Shown here piece by piece: positions 29,017 through 37,951 of a DNA stretch of 64,000 bases (positions are counted from its first letter, which is position 1; every line of letters starts with the position of its first letter). The position numbers were made by a program, and so were the translations under genes. This stretch comes from Ancylobacter defluvii (lineage in GTDB: Bacteria; Pseudomonadota; Alphaproteobacteria; Rhizobiales; Xanthobacteraceae), in contig NZ_JAHBGD010000024.1 in assembly GCF_018390605.1 (NCBI RefSeq), positions 806,001 to 870,000 of the forward strand, read 5' to 3'. The notes under the pieces are model-generated. The model was given only the letters and a program-made list of their open reading frames with translations, made no database searches and was not told where the DNA came from.

Positions 29017-29307
29017 ATGATACGGTTTCTGCTGCGCTTTTTCGGAGTGTGGGTGCTCGCCGGCGGCTTCGTGGCGCTGGTGCTGGACGGGGTGCGCTCC
29101 ATCGCCGCCTCGCGGCTGCTCTACACGCCGCTCGGCGATGCCTGGGCGGCGGCGAGCGCGACGGGTCTCGGGCAGGCGCTCGGCGGCACCGACCTGCCGG
29201 GCGGAAGCTGGAGAAGCCTCATCACACCGCTGCTCGAGGCGCCGCTGGCGGCGGTGCTGGTGGTGCTCGGCATCCTTTTGATCCTGCTCGGACGCAAACG
29301 CGCCTGA
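29017..29307 (+). CDS. Conserved small two-helix membrane protein
   Basis: Ninety-six residues from the ATG at 29017. Helix one is FFGVWVLAGGFVALVLDGVRSIA (residues 8-30) and helix two is PLAAVLVVLGILLILLG near the C-terminus, followed by RKRA. The middle is soluble, with a Trp in GGSWRSLITPLL. Similar short proteins are widespread in Rhizobiales and carry no experimental function. It is transcribed divergently from ccoN, whose FixK/FNR box lies about 190 bp upstream. Confidence 0.75.
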   Translation: MIRFLLRFFGVWVLAGGFVALVLDGVRSIAASRLLYTPLGDAWAAASATGLGQALGGTDLPGGSWRSLITPLLEAPLAAVLVVLGILLILLGRKRA

Positions 29308-29370
29308 CCCCTCTCGCAATCGCGCCGCCGAATCACCATATCGGGCCGCGGAAAAGCGAGGGACGTAACC

Positions 29371-30024
29371 ATGTTCTTCTTCAAGAAATCGCTGGAATTG
29401 CCGACCCCGTCCGAGGCGCTGCCGGGCCGGGCAGCGCCGCTGCCGACGGCATCGACGCATTTCGTCTCCGGCCGGCCGCTCAAGGGTCCCTATCCCGAGG
29501 GGCTGGAGACCGCCATCTTCGCGCTGGGCTGCTTCTGGGGCGCCGAACGCAAGTTCTGGCAGACGCCGGGCGTCTGGGTGACCGCGGTCGGCTATATCAA
29601 CGGGCCGACGCTCAACCCCACCTATGACGAAGTATGCTCCGGCCGCACCGGCCACACCGAGGCGGTGCTGGTGGTCTACGACCCCAAGGTGGTGAGCTAC
29701 GACGAGTTGCTCAAGGTATTCTGGGAAGCGCACAACCCGACCCAGGGCATGCAGCAAGGCAACGATATCGGCACCCAATACCGCTCCGGCATCTACACGC
29801 TCTCGCCCGAACAGCAGCAGGCGGCGGAGGCGAGCAAGGCGACCTATGATGCGGCACTTGGGGCCGAGGGCTACGATCCCATCACCACCGAGATCGTGCC
29901 GGCGCCGGAATTCTATTTCGCCGAGGGCTATCACCAGCAATACCTCGCCAAGAACCCGAGCGGCTATTGCGGACTCGGCGGCACCGGCGTCTCCTGCCAG
30001 ATCGGTACCGGCGTCAACGCCTGA
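29371..30024 (+). CDS. msrA: Peptide-methionine (S)-S-oxide reductase
   Basis: Repairs methionine S-sulfoxide in proteins. The catalytic motif is [11 protein letters not shown] near residue 52. Further family landmarks are [52 protein letters not shown] and a C-terminal [16 protein letters not shown], with a resolving-cysteine region [11 protein letters not shown]. At 217 residues it is a normal long MsrA. A Shine-Dalgarno GAGGG precedes the ATG at 29371. A symmetric hairpin follows the stop. Confidence 0.96.
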   Translation: MFFFKKSLELPTPSEALPGRAAPLPTASTHFVSGRPLKGPYPEGLETAIFALGCFWGAERKFWQTPGVWVTAVGYINGPTLNPTYDEVCSGRTGHTEAVLVVYDPKVVSYDELLKVFWEAHNPTQGMQQGNDIGTQYRSGIYTLSPEQQQAAEASKATYDAALGAEGYDPITTEIVPAPEFYFAEGYHQQYLAKNPSGYCGLGGTGVSCQIGTGVNA

Positions 30025-30054
30025 GGCCGTATCGCTTCCCATCAGCACGCAGGC

Positions 30055-30086
30055 AATGGCCGGGGGATATCCCGGCCATTGTCGTT
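30055..30086 (+). terminator. Hairpin after msrA
   Basis: AATGGCCGGG (30055-30064) pairs perfectly with CCCGGCCATT (30071-30080) around a 6-base loop, and is followed by GTCGTTTC. The T-run is weak, so it is a probable but not certain intrinsic terminator. Confidence 0.65.
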
Positions 30087-30291
30087 TCAGCAATCTGCCG
30101 GGCGCGGTCGCGGCCGCGACGGTTCCGGTCGCGCCCTGCATCGGGGGCCGCACCGGCAGCCGATCGCACCTTCCCTCTTGAACCCGCCGCAAGGTCATGC
30201 CACCCATCTCGCATCTGCGAGAGGAGCGGCCGCCCGCGGCCGGACCGGAGGCAGACGCGACCGGGACAGACGCGACCAGGACAGGCGGGAC

Positions 30292-30789
30292 ATGGAAAAA
30301 CTGATCGAACGCTTCATTTTCGTCAGCCGCTGGATCATGGCGCCGTTCTATATCGGCCTCGTCATCGCGCTCTTGGTGCTGCTGTTCAAGTTCGGCGTCG
30401 AGCTGTGGCATTTCGTCAGCCATGCCAATGCCTTCGACGAGAACGACACCATTCTCGGCATTCTGGCGCTGATCGACCTCACCTTCACCGGCAGCTTGGT
30501 CATCATCGTCATCTTCTCCGGCTATGAGAACTTCGTCTCCAAGATCGACGCCGAGGGCCATGCCGACTGGCCGGAATGGATGACCAAGGTCGATTTCGCC
30601 GGGCTGAAGCAGAAGCTGCTCGCTTCCATCGTCGCCATCTCCGCCATCGCGCTGCTGAAGGCCTTCATGAATCTCGACAGGGGCGTCGACGAGAAGCAGC
30701 TCACCTGGCTCGTCATCATCCATGTGGTGTTCGTGGTCTCCGGCGTGGTGCTGGCCTGGACCGACAAGCTCTCGGAAAAGAGCCACTGA
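30292..30789 (+). CDS. YqhA family (UPF0114/TIGR00645) membrane protein
   Basis: Inner-membrane protein of unknown function, 165 residues from the ATG at 30292 ([20 protein letters not shown]). Four hydrophobic spans are visible: [59 protein letters not shown] and [18 protein letters not shown]. The motif [12 protein letters not shown] after the second span is characteristic. The longer frame from 30079 adds Arg/Gly-rich sequence with a repetitive GACGCGACC pattern and is not supported. Confidence 0.9.
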   Translation: MEKLIERFIFVSRWIMAPFYIGLVIALLVLLFKFGVELWHFVSHANAFDENDTILGILALIDLTFTGSLVIIVIFSGYENFVSKIDAEGHADWPEWMTKVDFAGLKQKLLASIVAISAIALLKAFMNLDRGVDEKQLTWLVIIHVVFVVSGVVLAWTDKLSEKSH

Positions 30790-30832
30790 GAAAGAGGCCC
30801 TGAGGCCGGCATCCTGCCGCCCGGTCCGCATA

Positions 30833-30858
30833 CACGGACGGTCCGACCGTGGTATAAT
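30833..30858 (+). promoter_or_regulatory. Promoter with palindromic operator before cysG
   Basis: A perfect -10 TATAAT (30853-30858), with TG one base upstream (extended -10), lies directly after the near-perfect 19-bp palindrome CACGGACGGTCCGACCGTG (30833-30851, one mismatch per arm). No good -35 is visible, so the site may be bound by an activator. The cysG ATG is about 60 bp past the predicted start. Confidence 0.65.
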
Positions 30859-30925
30859 GGGCGTTTACCGCATCGTCGTCCGCTATGGCGGCGCAGCCTT
30901 GTGACTTGTCGTCAAGAGATCCGCT

Positions 30926-32443
30926 ATGGCCGATACACCGGGCGCCTCCCCCTCCCCGCGCCGCCCCGCCGAACAGCATGGCGGGCGCATGGCGCCGCTC
31001 GCCCGGCTGCCGGTGTTCTTCGCTCTGGAGGGGCGCCGCGTGGTGCTGGCCGGCGGTTCGGACGCCGCCGCCTGGAAGGCGGAGCTGATCGCCGCCGCCG
31101 GGGCGCAGCTGCATGTCTACGCCGCCGACCTCTCCCCCGCCCTCGCCCTGCTCGCCACCGAGGCGGGCGAACGCATTACGCTGCATGCGCGCGACTGGGC
31201 GCCGGAGGACCTCGCCGGCGCCGCCCTCGCCATCGGCGCCATCGAGGACGACGCGGAAGGCGCGCGATTCTCTGCGGCGGCACGGGCGGCCGGCGTGCCG
31301 GTGAACGTCGTCGACAAGCCGGCCTTCTGCGACTTTGCCTTCGGCGCCATCGTCAACCGCTCGCCGCTGGTGGTCGGCATCTCCACCGACGGCGCGGCGC
31401 CGGTGTTCGGCCAGGCGGTGCGGGCCAAGATCGAATCGGTGATCCCGCAGGGCTTCCGGCACTGGGCCGAAGCGGCACGGGCCTGGCGCCCCTTCGTCAC
31501 CGCGCTCGGCCTCGGCCATCATGGCCGGCGGCAGTTCTGGGAACGCTTCACCCGCCACGCGCTGGAAACCCCCGACGCCGCCCCGGACGCGACGCTGCGC
31601 GACGATCTCCTCGCGCGGGCGCGCGCCGGGCGCGAGGACGAAGGGCGGGGCTCCATCACCCTTGTCGGCGCCGGGCCGGGCGACCCCGAGCTGCTGACGC
31701 TGAAGGCGGTACGGATGCTGCAGGCCGCCGACGTGGTGCTCTATGACGACCTGGTGGCACCGGCGGTGCTCGATCTCGCCCGGCGCGAGGCCAAGAAGAC
31801 GCTGGTCGGCAAATCCGGCTACAAGCCCTCCTGCAAGCAGGACGACATCAACGCGCTGATGGTGACGCTGGCCCGCCAGGGCAAGCGGGTGGTGCGGCTG
31901 AAGGGCGGCGACCCGATGGTGTTCGGCCGCGCCGGCGAGGAAATCGCCGCCGCCCGCGCCGCCGGCCTGTCCATCGAGGTGGTGCCGGGCATCAGCGCGG
32001 CGCAGGGGGCGGCAAGCCGGATGGCGGTGTCGCTGACGCATCGCGATCATGCGCGCCGGCTGCAATTCGTCACCGCCCATGCGCGGGACGGCAAGCTGCC
32101 TGTTGACCTCGACTGGACGGCGCTCGCCGACAAGGCGGCGACCACCGTGGTCTACATGCCCCAGCGCACCTGGGGCGAACTCGCCGGAAAGGCGATGGAG
32201 GCCGGCCTCGATCCGCATACACCCGCGCTCGCTATCTTCTCCGCCACCCGCCCGGAGGAATACCGGGTGGCGGCGACCGTTGCGACGCTGAAGGATAAGC
32301 TCGATGCGGCGGTGGCGGATAAGTTTCGCGGCAGCTCGCCAGGCCCCTGCCTGATCCTGTTCGGCTTCGCCCTCGGCGAGGCGGAGGAGTTTGCCACGGC
32401 GCGGATGGCGGAAGCCGACACGGAGCGGGCGGCGCGGGGCTGA
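30926..32443 (+). CDS. cysG: Siroheme synthase
   Basis: Trifunctional enzyme that converts uroporphyrinogen III to siroheme, the cofactor of sulfite and nitrite reductases. Residues about 25-235 are the precorrin-2 dehydrogenase/ferrochelatase part, with a nucleotide-binding segment RVVLAGGSDAAAWKAELI in which the usual third Gly is Ser. Residues about 245-490 are the SAM-dependent methyltransferase part, with VGAGPGDPELLTLKA near 248, YDDLV, GKSGYKPSCKQDDIN, VRLKGGDPMVFGR and PGISAAQGAASR. At 505 residues it is slightly long owing to an N-terminal extension. No sulfite-reductase gene is adjacent. Confidence 0.93.
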   Translation: MADTPGASPSPRRPAEQHGGRMAPLARLPVFFALEGRRVVLAGGSDAAAWKAELIAAAGAQLHVYAADLSPALALLATEAGERITLHARDWAPEDLAGAALAIGAIEDDAEGARFSAAARAAGVPVNVVDKPAFCDFAFGAIVNRSPLVVGISTDGAAPVFGQAVRAKIESVIPQGFRHWAEAARAWRPFVTALGLGHHGRRQFWERFTRHALETPDAAPDATLRDDLLARARAGREDEGRGSITLVGAGPGDPELLTLKAVRMLQAADVVLYDDLVAPAVLDLARREAKKTLVGKSGYKPSCKQDDINALMVTLARQGKRVVRLKGGDPMVFGRAGEEIAAARAAGLSIEVVPGISAAQGAASRMAVSLTHRDHARRLQFVTAHARDGKLPVDLDWTALADKAATTVVYMPQRTWGELAGKAMEAGLDPHTPALAIFSATRPEEYRVAATVATLKDKLDAAVADKFRGSSPGPCLILFGFALGEAEEFATARMAEADTERAARG

Positions 32444-32446
32444 GCG

Positions 32447-33433
32447 CTAGCCCAGCCGCGCCGCCAGCTTGGCGTAGAGCGGGTTCTCGGCGGCGAAGAC
32501 ATAATCGAGCGGACCGACCGAGACGCTCGCCGCCCCCTTCTCGCGCAGGAACACCGCAAGCCCGTGCAACGTGTCCGGCGGGCAGTGCAGCGTCACCATG
32601 CCCGAGGAGGTCGGGGCGCCGAACGGGGCGACGGCGCGGAAGCGCTCGACCGCCTCGGTCACCACCGCGGTGTCGCAGGCGGAAAACCGGGTCTTCACCT
32701 CTCGCATCGTCGCGGCGCGCTTGGCGGCGGTGATGCGGTCGAACAGCGCGCGGACGGCGGCGCGTGCCGGCTCCGTCCATGGCGCGTTCAGCGAGGCGAC
32801 GAGGTTGGCCTCGGAGCGCAGCATCACCCCATCGTCGATCACCTTCAGCCCGTTGGCGGCCAGCGTGCCGCCGGTGGTGGTGATGTCGACGATCAGCTCC
32901 GCAGTGCCGGCGGCCGGCGTGCCCTCGGTGGCGCCGAGACTCTCGACGATGCGGTAATCGACAATGCCGTGGCGGGCGAAGAAGCCGCGGGTGAGGTTGA
33001 GATATTTGGTCGCCACCCGCATGCGGCGGCCGCGGCTGGCATGGAAATGCGTCGCGACATCGTCGAGATCGCGCATGGTGCGCACGTCGATCCAGGCCTG
33101 CGGCACCGCCACGACCACATTGGCATGGCCGAAGCCGAGGCCCTCGACCAGCAGCACCTTGGAATCGGCGTCGGGGATGGTCTCGCGCACCAGATCCTCG
33201 CCGGTGACGCCGAGATGCACCGCGCCGGCGGCGAGTTGCGCGGCGATCTCGGAAGCCGAGAGGAAGGCGACCTCCACTCCCTCGACGCCGGTGAGCGTGC
33301 CGCGATAATCGCGGGCGCCGCGCGACTGGGCGAAGCCCATGCCGGCGCGGGCGAAGAAGGCCGAGGCGTTCTCCTGCAGGCGCCCCTTGGAGGGGACCGC
33401 GACGATGAGCGAGGACGACGGCAGCGCGCTCAT
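32447..33433 (-). CDS. hisG: ATP phosphoribosyltransferase catalytic subunit
   Basis: First enzyme of histidine biosynthesis, joining ATP and PRPP. The 328-residue protein shows [19 protein letters not shown] at the N-terminus, [13 protein letters not shown] near 75, [15 protein letters not shown] near 145 and the PRPP-binding-like [21 protein letters not shown] near 188. It is shorter than full-length regulated HisG types and relies on HisZ for activity. Its ATG overlaps the hisZ stop codon by four bases (ATGA), so the two subunits are translationally coupled. Confidence 0.93.
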   Translation of the reverse strand: MSALPSSSLIVAVPSKGRLQENASAFFARAGMGFAQSRGARDYRGTLTGVEGVEVAFLSASEIAAQLAAGAVHLGVTGEDLVRETIPDADSKVLLVEGLGFGHANVVVAVPQAWIDVRTMRDLDDVATHFHASRGRRMRVATKYLNLTRGFFARHGIVDYRIVESLGATEGTPAAGTAELIVDITTTGGTLAANGLKVIDDGVMLRSEANLVASLNAPWTEPARAAVRALFDRITAAKRAATMREVKTRFSACDTAVVTEAVERFRAVAPFGAPTSSGMVTLHCPPDTLHGLAVFLREKGAASVSVGPLDYVFAAENPLYAKLAARLG

Positions 33434-34548
33434 GAACGGGCCTCCAGGGCATCGAGCCGGCCGAGCCAGACGGCGAAGCCCACCGCCGGCACCGGCGAGG
33501 GCGCGCCGAGGCGGGCCAGCAGCCCATCATAACGCCCGCCGGCGACCAGCGGCGTATCGCCGCCATTCTCATGCAGCTCGAACACCATGCCGGTGTAGTA
33601 ATCCAGCGGGCGGCCGAAGGCGGCGGCGAAATGCAGCCGCTCGACCTCGACGCCATGGGCGGCGAGGAAATTGGTGCGGGTCTCGAAGGCGTCGAGCGGG
33701 GCGGACAGATCGAGCCCGGCGTCGGCGGCCAGCGCCCGCAGGGCGCGGGCGGCGGCGTCCGGTTCGCCGGCGACGGCGAGATAGCGCTCCAGCACCGCGA
33801 CCTTCTCGACCGGCAGGCCCTCGGCATCGCCGGAGGCCGCCTGTTCGAGGAAGCGCTCGGCGATTTCCGACACCGAGCGGCCGGCCACCGTCGAGATGCC
33901 GGCGATCGAGATGAGGTCGGTGACGAGGGCGTGCGCCGCCGCCTTGTCGGAACCGGCCAGTGCCTTCAGCACGCCGGCATGGGCGGCCACCCCGCCCCCG
34001 GCCGGGCGCTCGCGCAGCATGGCGAGATCGGCGCCGAGATCGCCGGAGCGGGCGAAGTCCTTCACCAGCCGCCGCCGCCAGCCGGGCGGCAGGTCGAGCG
34101 CATCGAGCAGCGCCGCGAACAGGCCGGCATCGCCGAGGCGGACATTCGGCTGGGTGACGCCCCACAGCGCCGCGGTCTCGAGGCCCAGCGCCAGCAGCTC
34201 GGCATCCGCCGCCTCGCGATCCGGCCGGCCGAAGGATTCGACGCCCGCCTGCAGGAACTCGCCATCCGGCGCATCCGAGCGGAACACCGGGCCGAGATAG
34301 CAGAAATCGCGCGGCTGGGCGGCGCCGTCCGCGATATAGAGCCGGCACACCGGCAAAGTGAGGTCGGGGCGCAGGCAAAGCTCGCTGCCGTCCTCGGCCA
34401 TGGTGACGAACATGGTTCGGCGCATCGCCTCGCCGGAGAGGTCGAGAAAGGCATCGGCCGGCTGCAGCACCGGCGGATCGACGCGCCCATAGCCGGCGCG
34501 GTCGTAGAGCGCGAGCAGCTCCTCGGCGTGGATGGGGGCGGCGGTCAT
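33430..34548 (-). CDS. hisZ: ATP phosphoribosyltransferase regulatory subunit
   Basis: Catalytically inactive homologue of histidyl-tRNA synthetase that activates HisG and carries histidine feedback. The 372 residues keep class II synthetase-like segments such as [15 protein letters not shown] near 55, [24 protein letters not shown] near 80 and [11 protein letters not shown] near 315, but lack a complete tRNA-binding C-terminal domain. It starts at the ATG at 34548. In many relatives hisS lies directly upstream; here a 670-bp repeat-bearing gap and an oxidoreductase gene intervene. Confidence 0.92.
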   Translation of the reverse strand: MTAAPIHAEELLALYDRAGYGRVDPPVLQPADAFLDLSGEAMRRTMFVTMAEDGSELCLRPDLTLPVCRLYIADGAAQPRDFCYLGPVFRSDAPDGEFLQAGVESFGRPDREAADAELLALGLETAALWGVTQPNVRLGDAGLFAALLDALDLPPGWRRRLVKDFARSGDLGADLAMLRERPAGGGVAAHAGVLKALAGSDKAAAHALVTDLISIAGISTVAGRSVSEIAERFLEQAASGDAEGLPVEKVAVLERYLAVAGEPDAAARALRALAADAGLDLSAPLDAFETRTNFLAAHGVEVERLHFAAAFGRPLDYYTGMVFELHENGGDTPLVAGGRYDGLLARLGAPSPVPAVGFAVWLGRLDALEARS

Positions 34549-34689
34549 GATCTCGTCTCTGGCATTCGTGCCGGCCCAAAGGGCACCCCTTGGCCGGCGT
34601 CGGGTCCGCGGCTTCTAGCAAAGCGGGCCGGCCGGGTCCATGCACGGCGCGTGACATGGTTTCCGGCGGGGTGCGGCGAACAAGCGCCG

Positions 34690-35115
34690 AAAGCTCCGCG
34701 CCCTTGCGGGCCGGAGTTTGCGAGAGGCACGTTCCGGCCCGCCGCCCGACGGGCAGGGAGCCGACTTCCTTTGCGCCCGAAGGGCGCGCGGGACGCCTTG
34801 CCGGATCGCTCCGGCGGTCGCCTGCACCGAGGTTTGGTAGGTGGTGCAAGCCTTTAGTCAACCAACCGACACGCCGACAAGGCGCCCCGCACGCGGTGTT
34901 TTATGGCTTGCTCCCTGCGGCCCCCGGAGGACTTGGGCCTTGCTATCCTCCGCTGTGCGGTGCGTCGCGCGCGAGCGCGCTTCTCCGCGTGACCGGCGGA
35001 ACGGCCGGCCGGGAACACAGGGCTTGGGCCGCCATGTGCCGGGTGCGTTACTCCCGACGCATGGCCACCGCACCCCGCCCGCGCGATCGGTCGCTCCGGT
35101 TGCGCCCCTTCGTTG
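34690..35115. repeat. Long dispersed repeat (about 400 bp), copy 1
   Basis: Most of the 669-bp gap between hisZ and the oxidoreductase gene is a sequence that recurs, diverged but in the same orientation, at 63590-64000. Shared phrases in order are TTGCGAGAGGC, GGATCGCTCCGGCGGTCGCC, CAACCAACCGACA, TGCGGCCCC, ATCCTCCGCT, CTTCTCCGCG, GGGAACAC and ATGGCCACCGCAC or its variant. Short frames on both strands are by-products of GC-rich sequence. No coding gene is supported here. Confidence 0.8.
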
Positions 35116-35217
35116 AGCGAGGTGCGAGAAGGATACGGCAGGGCAAAGGGGGTGCGGATAAGTTTTTCGCACGGGCCGCGAAAGGCGGCACCAAGCCGGG
35201 CGTCGCCGCGCCGAGGC

Positions 35218-36123
35218 TCAGGGGACGGTGATGACCAGCTTGCCCGCAACATGGCCGCGGGCACTGACCTCGTGGGCCTCCGCGGTGCGTTCCAACGGAA
35301 AGAGCCGGTCGATACGCAGCCGGAAATGGCCTTCGCCACAAAGCCGGGCCGCCTCGGCAAGCACGCGATCCGGGTCCCTCGGCGGCCCGGCGGAAAAGCG
35401 GGCGCCATGGCGGGACGCGGTGAAATCGGCGACGGAGACGACGCGGGACGCCTCGCCGACGATATCGATCAGCTCGGGAACGATCCCCGATCCGGCGACA
35501 TCGAGCGCCGCATCGACACCGTGAGCCGCGAGGGCCCGCACCCGATCCTTGAGGCCCGTCCCATAAGGGGTCGGCATGGCGCCGAGTTCGCGCAGATAGG
35601 CCTGATTTCGCACGCTTGCGGTGCCGATGACGGCAATCCCGCGCGAGCGGGCGATCTGGAGGACGGCCGAGCCGATGCCCCCGGAGGCTCCGCTCACCAG
35701 CAGCGTCTCGCCGGGCCTCACCCCAAGATCGTCGAGACTGCGCAACGCCGTCTCGATAATCACCGAAAGGCCGCCGGCGACCTCGAACGACAAATCGTCC
35801 GGCTTGCGAACCCAATGGGTGAGAATCGCCTGCTGGGCCACGGTGCTCCTGCCCATGCCGAAGACGGCATCGCCAATCGACACGTTGGTGACGCCCGGAC
35901 CGATCTCATCGACGATGCCGGACGCCTCGACGCCGACGCCCGAGGGAAAGGCCACCACATCGAAAGCGCGATACAGCCCGGCGCGACGCTTCCAGTCGGA
36001 CGGATTGACCCCGGCGGCGCGGACAGCGATCCGCACCTCGCCCGGACCGGGGCGCGGCGCCTCGATGTCGACGACCCGCAGAACCTCCGGGCCGCCATAT
36101 TCAGCGAACTGGACCGCCTTTAT
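35218..36123 (-). CDS. NADP-dependent quinone oxidoreductase-like protein
   Basis: Medium-chain dehydrogenase/reductase of the quinone-oxidoreductase type. The conserved sequence begins KAVQFAEYGGPEVLRV and includes GVNPSDWKRRAG, GVEASGIVDEIG, and the nucleotide-binding LLVSGASGGIGSAVLQIARSRG near residue 135. The catalytic zinc ligands of alcohol dehydrogenases are absent. Where relatives have the initiating Met, the codon is ATA at 36123, with GAGGGAG 12 bases upstream at the hisS stop. No ATG or GTG lies nearby; the only ATG in frame (36252) is deep inside hisS. I therefore propose an ATA start or a recent start-codon mutation. About 301 residues. Confidence 0.8.
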   Translation of the reverse strand: MKAVQFAEYGGPEVLRVVDIEAPRPGPGEVRIAVRAAGVNPSDWKRRAGLYRAFDVVAFPSGVGVEASGIVDEIGPGVTNVSIGDAVFGMGRSTVAQQAILTHWVRKPDDLSFEVAGGLSVIIETALRSLDDLGVRPGETLLVSGASGGIGSAVLQIARSRGIAVIGTASVRNQAYLRELGAMPTPYGTGLKDRVRALAAHGVDAALDVAGSGIVPELIDIVGEASRVVSVADFTASRHGARFSAGPPRDPDRVLAEAARLCGEGHFRLRIDRLFPLERTAEAHEVSARGHVAGKLVITVP

Positions 36124-36140
36124 CCGCGAGCCGCGCTCCC

Positions 36141-37679
36141 TCAGCCCAGCGCGGCGCCGTGCGGCACGCCGTGATGGTCGAGCAGCTCGCGCACCTTGGC
36201 GACCAGTTCGGCCTCGCCGCAGGCGAACTGCGCCGGGCGGCTCTCGCGCCACTCGGCATTGTCGGTGATCGCCGCCGCCGCCTTGGCGCCCTCGATCAGG
36301 TCCTTGATCTGCACCTGCCCCGCCGCGCGCTCGTCCGAGCCCTGGATCACCACGCAGGGGCTGTTGCGGCGGTCGGCATATTTGAACTGGTTGCCGAGGT
36401 TCTTCGGGTTGCCGAGATACATCTCGGCGCGGATGCCGGCGGCACGCAGGGTGGCGACGAGGCCCATGTAATGCGCGGTCTGGTCGCGATCCATGACGAC
36501 GATGACGACCGGGCCGTAGTCGGGCGCGGCATCGGCCTTCTTCAGGTAGCTCAGCGCCGAGGCGAGGCGCGAGACGCCGATGGAGAAGCCGGTCGCCGGC
36601 ACCGGCTCGGAGCGGAAGCGCCCCACCAGTCCGTCATAGCGCCCGCCGCCGCCCACCGAGCCGAAACGGACGGGGCGGCCCTTCTCGTCCTTCACCTCGA
36701 AGGTCAGCTCGGCCTCGAAGACCGGGCCGGTGTAATATTCGAGGCCGCGCACGACGGAGGTCTCGACTGAAATTCTTTCGGCGCCATACCCAGCCGCACG
36801 CACAAGAGTGTTAATTTCTCTCAGCTCAGCAACACCCTCGGCCCCGACTGAATCCGCCTCAAAATAATCGGCCATCAAATCGAACAAAGGATGCCGACTT
36901 TGTTGTTCGGGAGACATTTTCGAGCAATTTTCGGAGAGGCTGAGAAAACTCAGAATTCCGTCAATTCTCTTTTCTGAAATGCCTGAGCCTTTGGTGAAAT
37001 CTCCACTTTCGTCGCGCCGACCCTCTCCAAGAAGCTGACGGACTCCCTCGATCCCAAATTTATCAAGTTTATCAATAGCTCTTAGGACGCTTAAGCGACG
37101 GGCGATATCGTCAGATGCAACCTGCCCTATGCTGCCAAGCACGCCATCCAACACCTTGCGGTTGTTGACCTTGATCACATAATCGCCGCGCTTGACGCCC
37201 AGCGCCTCCAGCGTGTCGGCGGCCATCATGCAGATCTCGGCATCGGCGGCGACGGTGGGGGCGCCCACCGTGTCGGCGTCGAACTGCATGAACTGGCGGA
37301 AACGGCCGGGGCCGGGCTTCTCGTTGCGAAACACCCAGCCGGCGCGGTAGGAGCGGAACGGCTTGGCGAGGCGGTCGAAATTCTCCGCGACATGGCGGGC
37401 GAGCGGCGCGGTGAGGTCGTAGCGCAGGCTCAGCCACTGCTCGTCGTCGTCCTGGAAGGAGAACACGCCCTCGTTCGGCCGATCCTGATCGGGTAGGAAC
37501 TTACCGAGCGCATCGGTATATTCGATGAACGGCGTTTCCAGCGCCTCGAAGCCGTAGAGCTCATAGACCTTGCGGATGGTCTCGAGCATGGCGCGGGTGG
37601 AGCCGAGCTCGGCCGGGCCGCGATCGGCGAGGCCGCGCGGCATCCTTGCCTTGAGCTTGGTGGGTTTGTCCTTGGCCAT
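36141..37679 (-). CDS. hisS: Histidyl-tRNA synthetase
   Basis: Class II aminoacyl-tRNA synthetase charging tRNA-His. The 512-residue protein has motif 1 near TPFIEY, motif 2 [29 protein letters not shown] around 110-138, the histidine-binding region [20 protein letters not shown] near 310, motif 3 GFSIGVSRL and a C-terminal anticodon-binding domain ([14 protein letters not shown] onward). I start at the ATG at 37679 ([16 protein letters not shown]); the longer frame only reads the repeat element. Bases about 36770-37140, encoding residues 180-303 (the insertion domain), are far richer in A+T than the rest, with TTA and ATT codons. Confidence 0.95.
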   Translation of the reverse strand: MAKDKPTKLKARMPRGLADRGPAELGSTRAMLETIRKVYELYGFEALETPFIEYTDALGKFLPDQDRPNEGVFSFQDDDEQWLSLRYDLTAPLARHVAENFDRLAKPFRSYRAGWVFRNEKPGPGRFRQFMQFDADTVGAPTVAADAEICMMAADTLEALGVKRGDYVIKVNNRKVLDGVLGSIGQVASDDIARRLSVLRAIDKLDKFGIEGVRQLLGEGRRDESGDFTKGSGISEKRIDGILSFLSLSENCSKMSPEQQSRHPLFDLMADYFEADSVGAEGVAELREINTLVRAAGYGAERISVETSVVRGLEYYTGPVFEAELTFEVKDEKGRPVRFGSVGGGGRYDGLVGRFRSEPVPATGFSIGVSRLASALSYLKKADAAPDYGPVVIVVMDRDQTAHYMGLVATLRAAGIRAEMYLGNPKNLGNQFKYADRRNSPCVVIQGSDERAAGQVQIKDLIEGAKAAAAITDNAEWRESRPAQFACGEAELVAKVRELLDHHGVPHGAALG

Positions 37680-37781
37680 GATGGGGCGCCGTTCCTGAAC
37701 CGTCTGTTGCGCGCGGTTTAGAGGATGGGGCGCGGCACGGCAATGGTTCCGGGCGCGAGAGCGAGCGCTCCCCGACAAGGC

Positions 37782-37891
37782 GCCTCCCTCTCCCCGTCGG
37801 GAGGAGTGGGGTGAGGGGTCTTCCAGGCTTTCCGATGTCGTCCCCCTCACCGACCCGCTGCGCGGGCCACCTCTCCCCACCGGGGAGAGGG
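37782..37891. repeat. Dispersed palindromic intergenic repeat, copy D
   Basis: CCTCCCTCTCCCCGTCGGGAGGAGTGGGGTGAGGGG, then CCCCTCACCGACCCGCTGCGCGGGCCACCTCTCCCCACCGGGGAGAGGG (in pieces). It is the same architecture as the element at 1105, in the 272-bp gap between hisS and phnX. Confidence 0.85.
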
Positions 37892-37951
37892 AAAACAAGG
37901 GCCTTTAGCCTGCGCGAGGCAGCCAAGCCGCGAGGCGGGCCGGCGCTCCGC

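Noticed and set aside
30079-30291. Longer start for the YqhA-family gene
   Set aside because: The region is Arg/Gly-rich, includes short GACGCGACC repeats and is not conserved; the ATG at 30292 begins the family sequence.
34854-35408. Arg-rich frames on both strands across the hisZ-oxidoreductase gap
   Set aside because: They fall in the dispersed repeat, are not conserved in frame between the two copies and lack plausible starts.
37680-37898. N-terminal extension of HisRS
   Set aside because: The extra residues translate the dispersed repeat; the conserved protein starts at the ATG at 37679.
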